NCBI RefSeq assembly: GCF_022965805.1
Contig: NC_133104.1
Coordinates: 41,274,682-41,338,681 of the forward strand
Origin: Primulina eburnea
Lineage: Eukaryota; Streptophyta; Magnoliopsida; Lamiales; Gesneriaceae
DNA: 64,000 bases
Reading direction: 5' to 3'
Shown here one piece after another: positions 61,911 through 64,000 of the stretch (position 1 is the stretch's first letter; every line of letters starts with the position of its first letter). The position numbers were made by a program, and so were the translations under genes. The notes beneath the pieces were generated by a model. The model did no database searches and had not been told where the DNA came from. It saw only the letters and a list, made by a program, of their open reading frames with translations.

Positions 61911-62524
61911 TATCCCATCTGATTTATAAAGAGCTGACAGAGACTATGAATCATATGGAGGACTGTGCCCCTGGGTTAATGAGATCCTACCCATGTGGGC
62001 ATTGCCCCCATGAGAGGATGGATGGCCAAGATCTTGCCAAACATACAATTTCAAAAAAAAATTGTGGGTCCTACATATGTATGGACAAATCTTGACCATC
62101 CATCCTATCATGGGGGCAATGCCCACATAAGTAGGATGAAATAAACCGTGCCCCTGCGATGTAATCATATCTCCTTCCTGGTTTAACTACCACGTGACCC
62201 AACACGATTTGCGGAGCCGCTCAAATCCACTTCATTAATGTTCTTTTTACACAAATCCCATTATTTCAAATCATATATATTCTGTCGACTTTTAAAATCA
62301 AAAAAAATTCTCAAACGATTTTGAGATATATATTTTATTTATATTATTTATTGTAAATAAAAAAAATTTGACTTCTTTACGAAAAAGATATGTAAAATCG
62401 TCTAAAAAAAAATTATTATTTTAAAATATAAATTACCATTAATAATAAATTTGAAATATGTTAGTAGCTAGGTTTATCACTGCACTGTCATATATATAAA
62501 TGTGTATATAAATATATATATTTA
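61911..62524. other. Intergenic with short inverted repeat
   Basis: ATCCTACCCATGTGGGCATTG (61,984) recurs as its inverse around 62,110-62,135, with GATGGATGGCCAAGATCTTG and its inverse between them. This is a roughly 190-bp imperfect palindrome, possibly a small MITE. The rest is AT-rich. Confidence 0.45.
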
Positions 62525-63070
62525 GGTTGTGTTTGGTTGGGGTGATAAGGTAGGTTTATTTTTTTTTAACCCACCTTATCCCTTAATACCTCCTCATCTC
62601 TTAAGATTATTTATCCAACTTTTAATCCTTCATATTTTTTCAATTTTACCCTTTTCGTATATCCAAACGCACCACCACTTTCCGCCACGACTGCCGCCGC
62701 CGGCCGCCTGCCACCGACCACTGACGACCGCCGCGGTCGGCGGCGGCGGCCGATCGCCACCGGTAACCACAGAGAACCAGCCGACCGTCGCCGCCGACCG
62801 ATAACTTCCGGCCGGCTGACTGGCAGCCGTCGACGCCCCTGACTGCTGGCCGCACCGACATTATCGGAACCTTGCCGCCGCCGCCGGAGTGGAAGAAGAA
62901 AAAAAAAGAAGAAAGGACAATTTTGTCCTTTCATTAAAAAATTCAAAATTATCCTACACTTAAAAATAATATCAAACATAACACCAATATTATATTCCTA
63001 CAACAATCATTTTCTTTATCATTTACTTACTAATCATTAGTTTATTTTATACTCCAAACCAAACACAATC
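62525..63070. mobile_element. PIF/Harbinger-like MITE, GC-rich core (copy 2)
   Basis: The left end GGTTGTGTTTGGTTGG and the right end, read inward, GATTGTGTTTGGTTTGG form terminal inverted repeats flanked by TTA (62522-62524 and 63071-63073). The core at about 62,670-62,890 is rich in CCGCCG and creates overlapping spurious open frames on both strands. It is homologous to 3756-4314. Confidence 0.75.
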
Positions 63071-63073
63071 TTA

Positions 63074-64000
63074 GAGTATAAGAGGCGTAAGCCCCATTTC
63101 TCGTTTGGTTTATTTCCGCCTCTTACTACAAATGGAGGCTCATAGATCCCGATATCGAAAAAATAAGCCCGTCTATAATTAGGCCAGAATGTTCGTTTTC
63201 ATAAGGCCCATATTTGATATCTATATACAAAAGTTCGAAAATTTTATTTCAAAAAATAATGGAAAATACGGAACTGAATTGAAAATTCAACAGTAAAAGT
63301 AAGAATATACACTCCCTCCATCCTAATATATAGTATGTCTCAAATATACAGTTAAATTTTCATATATAAAATTATTTTCTTCATTCTTTTATCAATCTAC
63401 GTTCATGGATAAATATATCAACGAGTTTCAACGAATTTTTAATTATATTAAAACGTTACCCAGATAAAAATTAAATGAGAAATTTTAATATAAATTGTAC
63501 TTTTTTAATTAGTAAACGTTTTAATACGTGTGAAAACATACAAAAGCATAAATATATGAGATGAATGAAGAATAAGTGTTGAGATTGAGACTTGGGCTTA
63601 TAGCTTAAGGGATGCGGATTGTCCAAATCTATACAAGACATTAGCATGTGGCTTATGTGAACCCTCGTGTCCATGAATAAACATTTGAAGAGTGAAGTTT
63701 ATAATATATTAGCGGGTTGCTCATAACACGGTCCAACACATAATCGGTGAGACTTGAGCCTAACTCCACCTCACTCCAAAAGCAGCTTAGTCAAGAAGAG
63801 AAGATTGTCCAAGTTCATATATACAACTCCTAAGAAATTAATCGACAGAGGTGAACATCTAAAAATAATAAGCCACTCAGGAAATGATATTCATACTTTG
63901 GTCTCTTATCTTTCTAATTTGTTCATCAAATAATTGAAAAACAATTTGCTTACCCAGTATTTGATTTCACTTTAACCTTACATCCATATGTTTTCCTATT
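63074..64000. other. Intergenic to window edge, dispersed repeat
   Basis: No gene is seen. Around 63,595-63,830 is a diverged copy of the repeat also found in MPC2 intron 1 (GGTTGCTCATAACACGGTCC, CCTAACTCCACCTC). Confidence 0.5.

Noticed and set aside
62529..62979. Overlapping open frames on both strands (91-122 codons)
   Set aside because: Same GC-rich element core as at 3756-4314; low-complexity residues and no conserved domain.
1..64000. CRISPR array, operons or bacterial features
   Set aside because: The DNA is plant nuclear; repeats are irregularly spaced and transposon-like, and genes are spliced.

Overview
The window is nuclear DNA of a flowering plant. Genes are interrupted by GT-AG introns, introns and intergenic DNA are AT-rich, there are long (TA)n tracts, and every recognisable protein belongs to a land-plant family (COP1, KNOX/STM, SHOU4, PUX, DUF506, DUF3537). 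A 182-bp repeat with paired GTGAGAC/GTCTCAC motifs is scattered throughout. From memory this looks like a lamiid, possibly Gesneriaceae, but that is an impression and not a demonstrated placement.

Layout, left to right: a DUF506 (PDDEXK-like) gene (+, 41-1238, possibly cut at the left edge); a repeat-rich gap with a tandem duplication, a Helitron and a PIF/Harbinger-like element; a small conserved plant protein with a C-terminal EAR-like LDLSLG (+, 4485-7024); a mitochondrial pyruvate carrier subunit (-, 8667-10684); a repeat cluster; a SHOU4-type membrane protein (+, 13975-18645); a DUF3537 seven-helix membrane protein (-, 20139-21727); a 7-kb gene-free stretch holding a Helitron and a 1.4-kb foldback element with a 9-bp target duplication; a complete 13-exon COP1 gene (+, 28879-35357); a 169-bp insertion flanked by a perfect 19-bp duplication; a RING protein whose RING frame is broken by one extra base (-, 37304-37901); a nested pair of the 182-bp repeat; PUX4 (+, 41638-44457); 6.5 kb without genes; the KNOX class I gene STM (+, 50990-54523); a broken copy of an organellar leucyl-tRNA synthetase gene (+, 55332-59197); a small RING-H2 membrane protein (-, 60296-60673); and a final repeat-rich 3 kb.

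The genes are independent single transcription units on both strands, with no sign of a biosynthetic cluster. Ubiquitin-related proteins recur (COP1, PUX4, two RING proteins), probably by chance. I rebuilt exon structures by reading splice sites in frame. Seven genes give uninterrupted proteins of family-typical length.

I found no new gene system. The most distinctive content is repetitive: the 182-bp family (three copies with exact 9-bp duplications and one inserted inside another), the long foldback element that could fold into double-stranded RNA, two Helitrons, two ~500-bp Harbinger-type elements with matching ends, and a second Harbinger-type pair with GC-rich cores that mimic coding sequence.
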